A DNA stretch of 64,000 nucleotides from Labrenzia sp. THAF82 (GCF_009363435.1 NZ_CP045354.1:2818501-2882500), one strand, 5' to 3'; positions 34,480 through 42,880 are shown, counted from the stretch's first letter. Translations and numbers: made by a program. Notes: generated by a model from the letters alone, not told the origin.

Positions 34480-35853
34480 TTACTCCGCGGGCACGAGCGA
34501 GACCTGCGCCGCCCCTGAATGAGGGCGTGCGTCGGTGTTTGTGGATTTTCGGGCGAGGCGGAAGATCACGGTGATATAGGCGGCCAGTAACACAGCGTAG
34601 ACAGCGAGATAGGCCGCAAGGGTCGAGGCAACCATGCCTGCGGGCACGTCGGCAACCGCTGCTTCTGTGGTCAGTACCCCCTGAACCAACCAGGGTTGCC
34701 GTCCGATTTCCGTCGTGTACCAGCCAGCCAGCGTTGCGATCCAGCCCGAGAAGGTCATTGCCACGAGACCTCGCAGTATCCAGGGATTAAGCTTGTCAAT
34801 TCCGCCACTGCGGCGCAGGGCGACCAGCGTTCCCCAGCTTGCCAACAGCATCAGCATTCCAGTTCCGACCATCACGCGGAAAGACCAGAAGACCGGTGCA
34901 ACGGGCGGGTGCAAGGGCGATCCATCTGCCGCGTAAAAATCGTTCAATCCGGGAACGACACCGTCCGGATCGTGTTTCAGGATCAAGGACGCACCATTCG
35001 GGACAGCCAGTTCAAAGCGGTTCTCTCGCGCTTCTTCATCGGGAAGGGCGAACAGCAGTAGCGGAACATTTGATCCCGTGGTCCAGTTGCCTTCCATCGC
35101 CGCAACTTTTTGTGGCTGATGTTCGAGGGTGTTCAGACCATGCAGATCTCCTGCATAGATTTGCACCGGGATAAGAATGGCCGCCATCCAGATGCCTGTT
35201 TTGAAAGAAAGCCGCACACCTTTTGACGTGTCGCCGATCAGGCGTCGATAAGCGGAGACCCCGGTAATCAGGAATGCCACGGTCAGACCACTCGCCAGCA
35301 GCATATGCGCCAGACGGTACGGCATCGATGGGTTGAAGACGATCGCCATCCAGTCAGTTGCGTGGACCACACCGTCTCTCAGCTCAAACCCGGTCGGAGT
35401 GTGCATCCAGGAATTCAGAACCAGGATCCAGAACGCGCTGACTGTGGTTCCGAATGCAACCAGGAAGGTTGCCAATGTATGCAGCCAGTTGGGGACCCGG
35501 CGCGATCCGAACAGCATGATGCCGAGAAACGCAGCTTCCAGGAAAAAGGCAGTCAACACCTCATAAGCCAGGAGCGGCCCGGCGACATTTCCGACCGTTT
35601 CCATGAAGCCGGGCCAGTTTGTTCCGAACTGAAAGCTCATCGTAATGCCACTAACGACACCAAGGCCGAAGGACAACGCGAACACCTTTACCCAGAACCG
35701 GTAGGCCGCCATCCAGCGGTCGTCAGCGGTTGCATTGAAACGAAGCTTGAAAAACAGCAACACCCAACCGAGGGCGATGGTGATTGTCGGAAACAGGATG
35801 TGAAACGAGATATTCGCGGCAAACTGGATCCGGCTTAACAGCAGTTCTTCCAT
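34480..35853 (-). CDS. cydA: Cytochrome bd-type quinol oxidase subunit I (probably the CIO type)
   Basis: A 457-residue integral membrane protein with about nine helices. The N-terminal ISFHILFPTITIALGW supplies His18 for a haem, and the later GRQPWLVQGVLTT is the conserved periplasmic-side motif. It oxidises quinol and reduces O2 to water. The protein is shorter than E. coli CydA (522), so the Q-loop is short, which fits the cyanide-insensitive CioA group. It is the first gene of the operon. No FNR-like box was seen upstream. Confidence 0.94.
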   Translation of the reverse strand: MEELLLSRIQFAANISFHILFPTITIALGWVLLFFKLRFNATADDRWMAAYRFWVKVFALSFGLGVVSGITMSFQFGTNWPGFMETVGNVAGPLLAYEVLTAFFLEAAFLGIMLFGSRRVPNWLHTLATFLVAFGTTVSAFWILVLNSWMHTPTGFELRDGVVHATDWMAIVFNPSMPYRLAHMLLASGLTVAFLITGVSAYRRLIGDTSKGVRLSFKTGIWMAAILIPVQIYAGDLHGLNTLEHQPQKVAAMEGNWTTGSNVPLLLFALPDEEARENRFELAVPNGASLILKHDPDGVVPGLNDFYAADGSPLHPPVAPVFWSFRVMVGTGMLMLLASWGTLVALRRSGGIDKLNPWILRGLVAMTFSGWIATLAGWYTTEIGRQPWLVQGVLTTEAAVADVPAGMVASTLAAYLAVYAVLLAAYITVIFRLARKSTNTDARPHSGAAQVSLVPAE

Positions 35854-36252
35854 GTGACACCTTTCAAGCTGTCAACTCTTGCTGCTGAATATGGAATTCT
35901 ACTTATCGGCTACAATCGAAATTGGCTTGCCTGCGGCGCCATGCCCTGCGGCAACCGGTCACTCGGTCACGTTGCCTCATCGACTGCAATACATGTTGGG
36001 CGGGCTCGTTCCTAAAAAATGTCCAAAATGCCATTGCTGAGCACCTCGCGCGGAAAGACCCGTGGAACTTCCAGGTTCAAAATTTCCGCGATGACGACTT
36101 ACTGCTCGCTCGACCGTTGAAACTGGAGCAGGCGGCTTCGGTGTCCTGTTCGTTTGTTTTCCCAACCAAAATGTTGATTTAGGGTGTCCAACTATTTCCC
36201 CTAGGGTGAATGGCTTGATTGACTCAACTACAAAATTGCGGCAATCAGTTTT
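35854..36252. other. Intergenic region between cydA and the riboswitch
   Basis: About 400 bases between divergently transcribed units. It should contain the cydA promoter (minus) and the riboswitch transcript promoter (plus). I could not place a convincing FNR, ArcA or sigma-70 box. TTGATTGACTCAA near 36216 is not a proper FNR site. Confidence 0.5.
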
Positions 36253-36435
36253 CAATGGTTTCCGAATCCGAGACCGGATCGGGATTAAAAGGGAACACGG
36301 TGAGGCGTAGCCAGAAGGCACCAAATCCGTGACTGCCCCCGCAACTGTGAACGGCGAGCAAACCTGAAAGCGCCACTGGGTTTCCCGGGAAGGATCAGGC
36401 AAGCGACGACCCGTAAGTCAGGAGACCTGCCATTG
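36253..36435 (+). promoter_or_regulatory. Cobalamin riboswitch
   Basis: A complete adenosylcobalamin-type aptamer: P1 closed by CAATGG (36253-36258) and CCATTG (36430-36435), GGGAACACGGTGAGG (36291-36305), the core GACTGCCCCCGCAACTGT (36331-36348), CCACTGGG (36373-36380), GGGAAGG (36387-36393) and the closing block GACCCGTAAGTCAGGAGACC. B12 binding should repress the downstream operon. The expression platform is probably the hairpin at 36533-36556. Confidence 0.97.
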
Positions 36436-36532
36436 CATTTTCAACTTCAACCCGGGCGGGGTGTCCTGGAGGAGCGAGTGGCATGGCATATCGGCTATTT
36501 TTGCTGACACAAATTGACATTCGGTTCTTGAA

Positions 36533-36556
36533 CGCCCCGCGCCATCGCGGAGGGCG
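36533..36556 (+). promoter_or_regulatory. Hairpin sequestering the ribosome site of the first ORF
   Basis: CGCCCCGCG (36533-36541) pairs with CGCGGAGGGCG (36546-36556) with a small bulge on a CCAT loop. The right arm contains the Shine-Dalgarno GGAGGG of the ORF at 36559, so it would block its translation when formed. This is a typical platform for a translational cobalamin riboswitch. Confidence 0.6.
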
Positions 36557-36558
36557 AT

Positions 36559-36816
36559 ATGAACCGGAGCAACACGACTACCAATTCCATTGATCCTGTC
36601 TTCCTGAAGGCTACAGACCCGTTAAGTGAACGCGCCGCGCGAGCCATGCGGCCGAACGCTCGTCCTGTGGGGCTTGCCAAAAAACCGATTCGTAATGTAA
36701 TAACATTACAGAACTTTATACCTGACCGTACTCCGCAAGTTATTTTGCGTCCCCAGGAAGGGAACGAACCAGGCAGTTTCGGGAAAAGTGTGGCGGAGAA
36801 TGATGATGCAAGGTGA
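36559..36816 (+). CDS. Unrecognised 85-residue ORF, first of the riboswitch operon
   Basis: It begins at ATG 36559 with GGAGGG four bases upstream and ends (TGA 36814-36816) overlapping the DUF1636 start, which suggests coupling. The product is basic in the middle (AARAMRPNARPVGLAKKPIR) with no signal or membrane segment. No family recognised. The second half covers the Zur-like palindrome, so it may instead be a leader ORF whose main role is regulatory. Codon use is less GC-rich than the following genes. The evidence is the ribosome site and position only. Confidence 0.45.
   Translation: MNRSNTTTNSIDPVFLKATDPLSERAARAMRPNARPVGLAKKPIRNVITLQNFIPDRTPQVILRPQEGNEPGSFGKSVAENDDAR
36692..36709. promoter_or_regulatory. 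Zur-like palindrome
   Basis: GTAATGTAATAACATTAC: six-base perfect outer arms, eight of nine positions paired overall. This is close to the proteobacterial Zur consensus of the GNNATGTTATAACATNNC type. It lies 97 bases before the DUF1636 start. If real, it would repress an internal promoter when zinc is plentiful. Confidence 0.5.
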
Positions 36817-37210
36817 CAAACACAAGATCTTTGTCTGCACATCCTGCCGCTACAAGGGCACCAGCTGCCGGCCGGGTTTCGAGCTGATCAAGAAACTTCA
36901 GGACGCAATGCGTCTTGCGACACCGATAGTGGGTGACGATTTTGAAGTGTCCGGCATTGCCTGCATGGCCGGCTGCGACAGGCCCTGTACGGTTGCTTAT
37001 CGAGCCAGTGGCAAGGCGACCTATCTGTTTGGCGATATAGACCCTGAGACCGATATTGAGGACCTTATTGCCTTTGCGCGGCAGTATCAGGACCTCACAG
37101 ATGGTTGGTGCTCTTCGACGGTGCGACCGGGCAAACTTCGGAAAACCACACTCGCACGCATTCCATCTGCGATGATCCTGACCCAGGCTGAGGAGACTGC
37201 AGCCTCATGA
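36806..37210 (+). CDS. DUF1636 metal-binding protein
   Basis: A 134-residue cytosolic protein with a ferredoxin/thioredoxin-like pattern: FVCTSCRYKGTSCRPG near the N-terminus and GIACMAGCDRPCTVAY in the middle, so four or more cysteines could bind a metal or Fe-S cluster. DUF1636 genes are commonly found beside B12-regulated or CobW-type genes. Three ATG codons occur in tandem; 36806 is best spaced from GGAG at 36795. It overlaps the preceding ORF and is followed by the ABC ATPase with a four-base overlap. Confidence 0.88.
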   Translation: MQGDKHKIFVCTSCRYKGTSCRPGFELIKKLQDAMRLATPIVGDDFEVSGIACMAGCDRPCTVAYRASGKATYLFGDIDPETDIEDLIAFARQYQDLTDGWCSSTVRPGKLRKTTLARIPSAMILTQAEETAAS

Positions 37211-37980
37211 GCGGTGCAGTTCTCAGTGTTCAGGATGTCGGATGGTCGCCAGGCAGGGGACATTCACTTTTGAGCGGCGTCAGTTTTGACGTTCCTGCCG
37301 GCAAGGTGTTGGGGGTCGCCGGTGCCAACGGTGCTGGAAAATCCACTCTGCTCCGGCTGCTCTATCGGTTTCACAAGCCGGTTACCGGGACCGTTCGTCT
37401 CGACGGCGAAGACATCTGGTCCATGTCGGCAAGGGAAACGGCGCAAAAAGTTGCCGCGGTCCTGCAAGAGCAACCCGGAGATTTCGCACTTTCCGTTCGT
37501 GAGATTGTCGAACTCGGGCGCCGCCCACACGGCTCGGGGTTTGCCAGAGGCGGTAGGCGGGATACCGAAATTGTCGATGAGGCCCTGGAGCGTATGGGCC
37601 TCAACGACTTGTCTGCACGTTCACTCGGGACCCTTTCAGGCGGCGAACGCCAGCGAGTTATGGTGGCCCGCGCGCTGGCTCAAAAACCGCAGCTTCTCAT
37701 TCTTGATGAGCCGACCAATCACCTAGATATTCGTCATCAACTGGAAATCGTGACGCTGATCAGCAGCCTCAACATCACAATCGTCACCAGTCTGCATGAT
37801 CTCAACCTGGCAGGCCGCGTGTGTGATCAGGTGCTGCTTTTGCACAAAGGCAGATCACTTGGTTTTGGAACTCCGGAAGAGGTTCTGACGCCAACGCATA
37901 TCGAACAAGCTTACTCCGTCTTTGTCCGACAGGAGCGGCTTAGTCAAAGTCACGAACAATATCTCACCTTTCACCTTTGA
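37207..37980 (+). CDS. ABC importer ATP-binding protein, FecE/BtuD type
   Basis: A 257-residue ATPase: Walker A GANGAGKST at residues 39-47, signature LSGGERQR from residue 143, Walker B LLILDEP at 163-169 and the H-loop VTSLHDLNLAGR. Such proteins energise class II importers for cobalamin, haem or siderophores. The gene overlaps DUF1636 by four bases and lies upstream of a binding protein and a permease, forming a complete set. Given the riboswitch, cobalamin or a corrinoid precursor is the likely substrate; a metal chelate is the alternative. Confidence 0.93.
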   Translation: MSGAVLSVQDVGWSPGRGHSLLSGVSFDVPAGKVLGVAGANGAGKSTLLRLLYRFHKPVTGTVRLDGEDIWSMSARETAQKVAAVLQEQPGDFALSVREIVELGRRPHGSGFARGGRRDTEIVDEALERMGLNDLSARSLGTLSGGERQRVMVARALAQKPQLLILDEPTNHLDIRHQLEIVTLISSLNITIVTSLHDLNLAGRVCDQVLLLHKGRSLGFGTPEEVLTPTHIEQAYSVFVRQERLSQSHEQYLTFHL

Positions 37981-37996
37981 AAACGGAACTCGTATC

Positions 37997-38932
37997 ATGA
38001 AACGTATTGCGCTTAGTCTCGTCGTGACCGTTATGGCCGGTTCTGCATTTGCAGAAACCACAGTGCAGAGCTGTGACCGGGAGGTTGTTTTCTCCGAGCC
38101 GCCGAAAGCGGCGGTTTCCAACGATGTGAACCTCACGGAAATGATGCTCGCTCTTGGTCTTCGAGATCATATGGTCGGTTACACTGGTATCTCAGGCTGG
38201 AAAACGCTGGATGAGGAAATGCGCGAGGGAGTTGCCGAAATGCCGGAGCTTTCCGCCAAATATCCGACCAAAGAGGTGCTGATTGGAGCAGATGCCGATT
38301 TTTATTTCGCAGGCTGGAACTACGGCATGAAGGTTGGCGGCGAGGTCACGCCTGAGACGCTGGAGCCATTTGGCATCAAAGTCTACGAACTGACGGAATC
38401 TTGCATTCACATCGGTGAAAAGCCAAAGGTCTCCATGGGAGACATGTACAACGACCTTATCAATCTTGGAAAAATCTTCGGCGTGGAAGATGCAGCCTAT
38501 GATCTGGTGGCCGGCTACAAGGCCGAGCTGGACGCATTTACATCCAATTTGAATGCCGGCGAAAAGCCGCTGCGCGTTTTCGTTTATGACAGTGGTGAGG
38601 ACAAACCCTTTACGGCAGGTCGATATGCCATGCCGACTGCGCTGATCGAAGCTGCAGGGGGCATCAATGTTCTGGACAGCTTTGAGAAAAGCTGGGCAAC
38701 GGTCGACTGGGAGGCGGTCGTCGAGGCAGATCCGGAAATGATTGTCATCGTCAATTACGGAAAGGTCACGGCTGAGCAGAAGCGCGATTTCATGAAAAAC
38801 AATCCCGCATTGGCCGAAATTGATGCGGTCAAGAATGACCGGTTCGTGACACTGGAGTATGTTGAGGCAACACCGGGTCCGCGCAACATCAAGGCCGTGA
38901 AGAAGCTCGCCAACGCATTTTGGGGCGAGTGA
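37997..38932 (+). CDS. Periplasmic substrate-binding protein, FecB/BtuF type
   Basis: From the ATG at 37997 the product is 311 residues with a signal peptide ending GSAFAET. The mature part has the helical-backbone, two-lobe pattern of class II/III binding proteins, with the terminal KAVKKLANAFWG helix. Cysteines at mature CDREV and ESCIHIG might form a disulfide. The reading frame begins earlier at 37922 inside the ATPase gene, but the signal peptide defines 37997. It pairs with the permease at 38936. Confidence 0.9.
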   Translation: MKRIALSLVVTVMAGSAFAETTVQSCDREVVFSEPPKAAVSNDVNLTEMMLALGLRDHMVGYTGISGWKTLDEEMREGVAEMPELSAKYPTKEVLIGADADFYFAGWNYGMKVGGEVTPETLEPFGIKVYELTESCIHIGEKPKVSMGDMYNDLINLGKIFGVEDAAYDLVAGYKAELDAFTSNLNAGEKPLRVFVYDSGEDKPFTAGRYAMPTALIEAAGGINVLDSFEKSWATVDWEAVVEADPEMIVIVNYGKVTAEQKRDFMKNNPALAEIDAVKNDRFVTLEYVEATPGPRNIKAVKKLANAFWGE

Positions 38933-38935
38933 TCC

Positions 38936-40024
38936 TTGCTACAGCGATCGCACCATAGCCAATCCCTAAATGAGGCAACAAAAGAACCGGATCTAAGGAA
39001 GCGCTGGCGTTTTCTCGGGCTGGTTCTGCTTGGCTTCGCGGCCCTTTGCCTTTCTATGGTTATCGCGGTTTCGGTCGGAGCTGTTCCAGTTCCGGCCGGA
39101 ACGGTGCTTGGTGTTGTTGCGAACAAATTGGTTCCAGGTCTGTTCGACGTGACTTGGTCGAGCGGCCGGGAGGCAATTGTCTGGGAAATCCGGTTTCCAA
39201 GGGTTCTGCTTGCGGGTTTTGTCGGCGCTGGGCTGGCCGTGGTCGGTGCTGCGCTGCAGTCCGTAACACGCAATCCGCTCGCTGATCCACATCTTCTCGG
39301 GATATCATCGGGCGGTGCCGCAGGCGCTATCCTTGCTCTGCTTCACACTGGGCTTTTCCTTGGGTTGCTTACCGTTCCGCTGATGGCGTTCGCCGGAGCG
39401 CTTATTGCCACGCTCGTGGTCCTCGGGGTTACGCGTTTTGCGGTTGCCACCAGCGCCGACAAGCTTGTGCTTGCCGGGGTGGCTGTCTCCTTCATCATCA
39501 TGTCGCTTGCCAATGTGCTGATTTTTCTGGGAGATCCGAAAGCGACGCATATAGTTGTTTTCTGGATGCTGGGAGGTCTTGGGCTAGCCCAATGGCTTCA
39601 TCTCCTGTTTCCGCTCAGCATTCTACTTCTGACGGTTCCCTATCTCATGCTCAGGGCTGCGGATCTCAATGCCATGACCATTGGTGATGAGACTGCGGCA
39701 ACGCTTGGTATCCCGGTGACCCGTTTCCGTTTCACCGTGTTTGTCGTCGGCGCACTTATCACAGGTGTCATGGTGGCTTTTTCCGGGATCATCGGATTTG
39801 TCGGTCTGATGATCCCACATATTGCACGGTTCCTGGTTGGGGGCAGTTATACGCGTGTCTTGCCTGCGTCCTTGCTTCTTGGAGCTATTTTCCTGATCTG
39901 GGCGGATGTTGCAGCGCGCACCTTGATGGCCCCGGAGGATATGCCCATCGGGATTGTGACCGGATTGATCGGCGGAGTGTTCTTTATTCTCCTGCTGCGA
40001 GCGAAGACCGGCGGCCACCGCTGA
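38936..40024 (+). CDS. ABC importer permease, FecCD/BtuC family
   Basis: A 362-residue protein with nine or ten hydrophobic helices. The conserved coupling segments RFPRVLLAGFVGAGLAVVGAALQSVTRNPLADPHLLGISSGG and the later IIGFVGLMIPHIAR are present. A single permease gene implies a homodimer, as in BtuC. The start appears to be TTG at 38936, four bases after the binding-protein stop; a later start at about 39000 is possible. Its 3-prime end overlaps the convergent MFS gene by 41 bases. Confidence 0.92.
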   Translation: MLQRSHHSQSLNEATKEPDLRKRWRFLGLVLLGFAALCLSMVIAVSVGAVPVPAGTVLGVVANKLVPGLFDVTWSSGREAIVWEIRFPRVLLAGFVGAGLAVVGAALQSVTRNPLADPHLLGISSGGAAGAILALLHTGLFLGLLTVPLMAFAGALIATLVVLGVTRFAVATSADKLVLAGVAVSFIIMSLANVLIFLGDPKATHIVVFWMLGGLGLAQWLHLLFPLSILLLTVPYLMLRAADLNAMTIGDETAATLGIPVTRFRFTVFVVGALITGVMVAFSGIIGFVGLMIPHIARFLVGGSYTRVLPASLLLGAIFLIWADVAARTLMAPEDMPIGIVTGLIGGVFFILLLRAKTGGHR

Positions 40025-41279
40025 AGAGGATGAAAATGGCAATGGCCATGTTCAAGAGGTTCCAGGCAATGCCGTTGAGGAACGCGGCTTCATATGACCC
40101 GGTCAAATCGTAAATCAGGCCCGAGAGCCAGCCGCCAAGGGCCATTCCCAGGATGGTCGAAATGACTACGAGGCCAACACGTTGTCCCGCTTCTCTTGCC
40201 GGCAGGTATTCGCGCACGATGACGGCATAGCTCGGCACGATGCCACCTTGTGAAAGTCCGAAGATCAAGGACACGAGATAGAGCGACGCCAGCCCGTCAA
40301 AAGGTATAAACAACAACAGAGAAAGGCACTGTCCGACCGAGCCGAGCAAAAGTGTTTTTATGCCGCCGATCTTGTCGGCGATCAGGCCTGAGGCCAACCG
40401 ACTGATCACACCTGCGCCTGTCATAAGAGCTATCATGTCAGCGCCGGGCGCAACGCCATATCCGAGATCCACGCAATAGGCCACGATGTGAACCTGCGGC
40501 ATCGACATGGCGACACAACACGCAATACCGGCAATCACCAACAGGGTTTGGAGAGCGGCGGGTGACAGGCCTGTGGTCTGTCCACCGAAACGGGCAGCGT
40601 GCAAGGGTGTTGCCGACAAGGCATTTTCAGGTGGGGGACGCCGCAGGATGAATGCCAGTGGCACCATGGTGGCAACGCAGATCGCAGCAATGAGCAGGTA
40701 GGTGTCACGCCAATCGGTAAATCCAAGGCTCCATTGGATGATCGAGGGCCAAAGCACGCCGGCCAGGTAGTTTCCGCAGGCAGCGCAACCAACGGCAAAA
40801 CCACGCCGCTTTAAGAACCAGTGTGAGATATCGGCAATCAAGGGGCCGAATGTTGCCGAGGTTCCAAGGCCGATCAAGAGCCCTTGAGCGACAGTGAAAA
40901 GCCATACATTCGGTGCGAGCGCGGCCAGTGCAAATCCGGAACTTAGGAAAACAGCCGAAACGATAACCGGGAGCACGATCCCGTAACGGTCAACAAATCT
41001 GCCGAGAATGTAATTTCCGGCAGCAAATCCGAGCATGGTTGCGGTGTAGGGCAGGGCCGCGTCGGCCCGGTCGATGCCGAAATCGTTCTGAACTGCGGGC
41101 AGCACGATAACGACTGCCCACATTCCAGCTCCGCCCAGAGTTCCAAGCAGAATGCAGATCGCCAGCCGGAACCAGGCGTAGGGCCCGTCCTGAGAATAAG
41201 TATCAGGGGTCGCTGATCTGGACACTTTGTCGAAGGCTCCGGTGATGAGGTTCCGGGCTATCAGCTTTACACAGCACAA
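39984..41279 (-). CDS. MFS transporter, OFA/oxalate-formate-like branch
   Basis: A 431-residue protein with twelve hydrophobic helices; GRFVDRYGIVLPVIV is the loop 2-3 motif and the second half ends in SSLAAGE. It resembles monocarboxylate/oxalate-type carriers. The N-terminal 33 residues are hydrophilic and a later start is possible. The gene is convergent with, and overlaps by 41 bases, the permease gene; this is unusual but both frames look intact. Substrate unknown. Confidence 0.86.
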   Translation of the reverse strand: MCCVKLIARNLITGAFDKVSRSATPDTYSQDGPYAWFRLAICILLGTLGGAGMWAVVIVLPAVQNDFGIDRADAALPYTATMLGFAAGNYILGRFVDRYGIVLPVIVSAVFLSSGFALAALAPNVWLFTVAQGLLIGLGTSATFGPLIADISHWFLKRRGFAVGCAACGNYLAGVLWPSIIQWSLGFTDWRDTYLLIAAICVATMVPLAFILRRPPPENALSATPLHAARFGGQTTGLSPAALQTLLVIAGIACCVAMSMPQVHIVAYCVDLGYGVAPGADMIALMTGAGVISRLASGLIADKIGGIKTLLLGSVGQCLSLLLFIPFDGLASLYLVSLIFGLSQGGIVPSYAVIVREYLPAREAGQRVGLVVISTILGMALGGWLSGLIYDLTGSYEAAFLNGIAWNLLNMAIAIFILFSGGRRSSLAAGE

Positions 41280-41354
41280 TCCAATTCAATTTGCTCATGA
41301 AATTGGTCAGGGATTTGAATGAATGACTTGGGATAGTCAGTCGTTGAGGCAGGG

Positions 41355-41386
41355 GAAGCGCTGCCATAAAGACTGGCAGCCGCTTC
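41355..41386. other. Strong hairpin without T run
   Basis: GAAGCGCTGCCA pairs with TGGCAG-C-CGCTTC (one bulged base) on a seven-base loop. It lies between the MFS start and the end of qorB on the same strand. No T run follows on either strand, so it may stabilise an mRNA end or bind a protein. Confidence 0.35.
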
Positions 41387-41461
41387 GTTATCAACGGATT
41401 GCAGGATGTTTTTAAATTGCCCAAAAGGGGCCTCCTGATCGGAAAGCCTCTTAGAGCCGGA

Positions 41462-42328
41462 TCAGACTGTCCTTTCGGACGTGGCCAAGGCTTCTTCGAT
41501 AAAGCTCCGCAGTGTTTTGGCGGGGCGACCTATAAGCTTTTCAAGGTCTGTTGAGGCCGTTTCGAGTTCGCCGGCCTCAGCGCCGCGATCCGCGTCAGCC
41601 AAGGCTTTCGCAAGTCCTTCCGGCAGGCCAGCCTGGACAAGTATTTCGGCGTAAGCCGTTTCGTCCAGATTGTTATACGCAATGGTGCGCCCGGATAGCC
41701 GGGAGAGCTCTTCGGCAAACTCGCGACGGGTGAACGCGGGTGTTCCACCAAGATCAAACGAACGCGTTGAAAGATCCGTGCCGGCAACCACCTTGGCAGC
41801 AGCTTCGGCATAATCCTCTCGTCCGGCAGCAGAAAACTTGCCGTCGCCACTCGCACCTATAACGGCTCCGTGGGCAAGCGCAGCGGCAACAGTTCCGGCG
41901 AAGTTTTCAAGATACCAGCCGTTCCGCAAGATGGCGTGGGCGATTCCGCTTTCTACAAGCAGCTTTTCCGTTTCAATGTGTTCTGCGCCCAAAATCAAAC
42001 TGGATTGGGGGACGTTCAGCAAGCTTGTATAGACAATGAACTGCACTCCGGCAGCTTTTGCTGCATCGATGATTGCCGCATGCTGTGGAACACGTTTGCC
42101 CACTTCGGACCCTGAGATAACCACAAGACGTTCAACACCTGAAAGTGCGGCGGCAAGACTCGCCGGATCGTCATAGTCTCCCTTCACTACGGAGATTTGC
42201 TCTGAAGCAATGTCTTGTCCCTTTGCAGGTGTTCGAACCAATGCACGAACTTGCTCGCTGGTTTGTTTGGCAAGGTGTTTCAGGACAAGGCGTCCCAATT
42301 GGCCATTGGCACCCGTGACTGCGATCAT
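41462..42328 (-). CDS. qorB: NAD(P)-binding NmrA-like oxidoreductase, QorB type
   Basis: A 288-residue single-domain Rossmann enzyme. The N-terminal TGANGQLGRLV is the NAD(P)-binding glycine motif, and RNGWYLENFAGT in the middle marks the NmrA/QOR2 subgroup; QorB reduces quinones with NADPH. The gene is divergent from an HxlR-type regulator, the standard qorB/qorR-like pair. The shared promoter contains a 21-base inverted repeat (42384-42404). It is likely induced by quinones or electrophiles through that regulator. Confidence 0.9.
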   Translation of the reverse strand: MIAVTGANGQLGRLVLKHLAKQTSEQVRALVRTPAKGQDIASEQISVVKGDYDDPASLAAALSGVERLVVISGSEVGKRVPQHAAIIDAAKAAGVQFIVYTSLLNVPQSSLILGAEHIETEKLLVESGIAHAILRNGWYLENFAGTVAAALAHGAVIGASGDGKFSAAGREDYAEAAAKVVAGTDLSTRSFDLGGTPAFTRREFAEELSRLSGRTIAYNNLDETAYAEILVQAGLPEGLAKALADADRGAEAGELETASTDLEKLIGRPAKTLRSFIEEALATSERTV

Positions 42329-42383
42329 TGTGTTTCTCCTTCAAACGACCGATGTTGGTTCGGATGCTTTCCATGTAGACCTT

Positions 42384-42404
42384 GTACTTACTTTTTGTTA
42401 GTAC
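42384..42404. promoter_or_regulatory. HxlR-type operator
   Basis: GTACTTAC (42384-42391) and GTTAGTAC (42397-42404) are complementary at seven of eight positions around TTTTT. It lies midway between qorB and the HxlR gene, and is the expected spacing for a DUF24/HxlR dimer. Confidence 0.65.
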
Positions 42405-42463
42405 ATACAAAAAGGTTAGTTTTAAGCCGGCTCAATGCCAGAACCAGGATTTTGGGAAAAAGC

Positions 42464-42880
42464 ATGACAGATCAGTCGGATGGCACAACCAAGACGAATG
42501 CGGAAGCATCAAAACCATTGTCAGCGATGCTGCGGCAAGGGGAGCTTTTCAATCAGAAATGTCCTTCGCGTGAGATCCTGAAACATCTGACAAGCCGCTG
42601 GGGTGTGTTGGTGTTGATTGCGCTGCTGGATCAGAAGCATCGGTTCTCCGAGCTCCGGCGCAAAGTGGGGGGCGTCAGCGAAAAGATGCTGGCGCAAACG
42701 TTGCAGACACTTGAAGCCGACGGTTTCGTCAACCGGTATTCCCATCCTGTCGTACCACCTCATGTCGACTACAGCCTGACACCTATCGGGCGCGAAGTCG
42801 CGCTTAAGGTACGCGACTTTGCCGATTGGATAGAAGTGAATATCGGGCGCATACTTGCAGCTCAAAAGGCTGAAGCGTGA
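42464..42880 (+). CDS. HxlR-family transcriptional regulator
   Basis: A 138-residue winged-helix protein. The family pattern CPSREILKHLTSRWGVLVLIALLDQKHRFSELRRKVGGVSEKML is complete, with Cys (position about 33) that in relatives such as HypR/QorR senses oxidation or electrophiles. ATG 42464 is chosen; the longer frame from 42215 runs over the promoter. It is divergent from qorB and probably represses it and itself through the 42384 repeat. Confidence 0.92.
   Translation: MTDQSDGTTKTNAEASKPLSAMLRQGELFNQKCPSREILKHLTSRWGVLVLIALLDQKHRFSELRRKVGGVSEKMLAQTLQTLEADGFVNRYSHPVVPPHVDYSLTPIGREVALKVRDFADWIEVNIGRILAAQKAEA

Noticed and set aside
36216..36228. TTGATTGACTCAA as an FNR box upstream of cydA
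   Set aside because: The spacing is 13 bases with arms TTGA/TCAA, not the 14-base TTGAT-N4-ATCAA consensus, and it is far from the cydA start.
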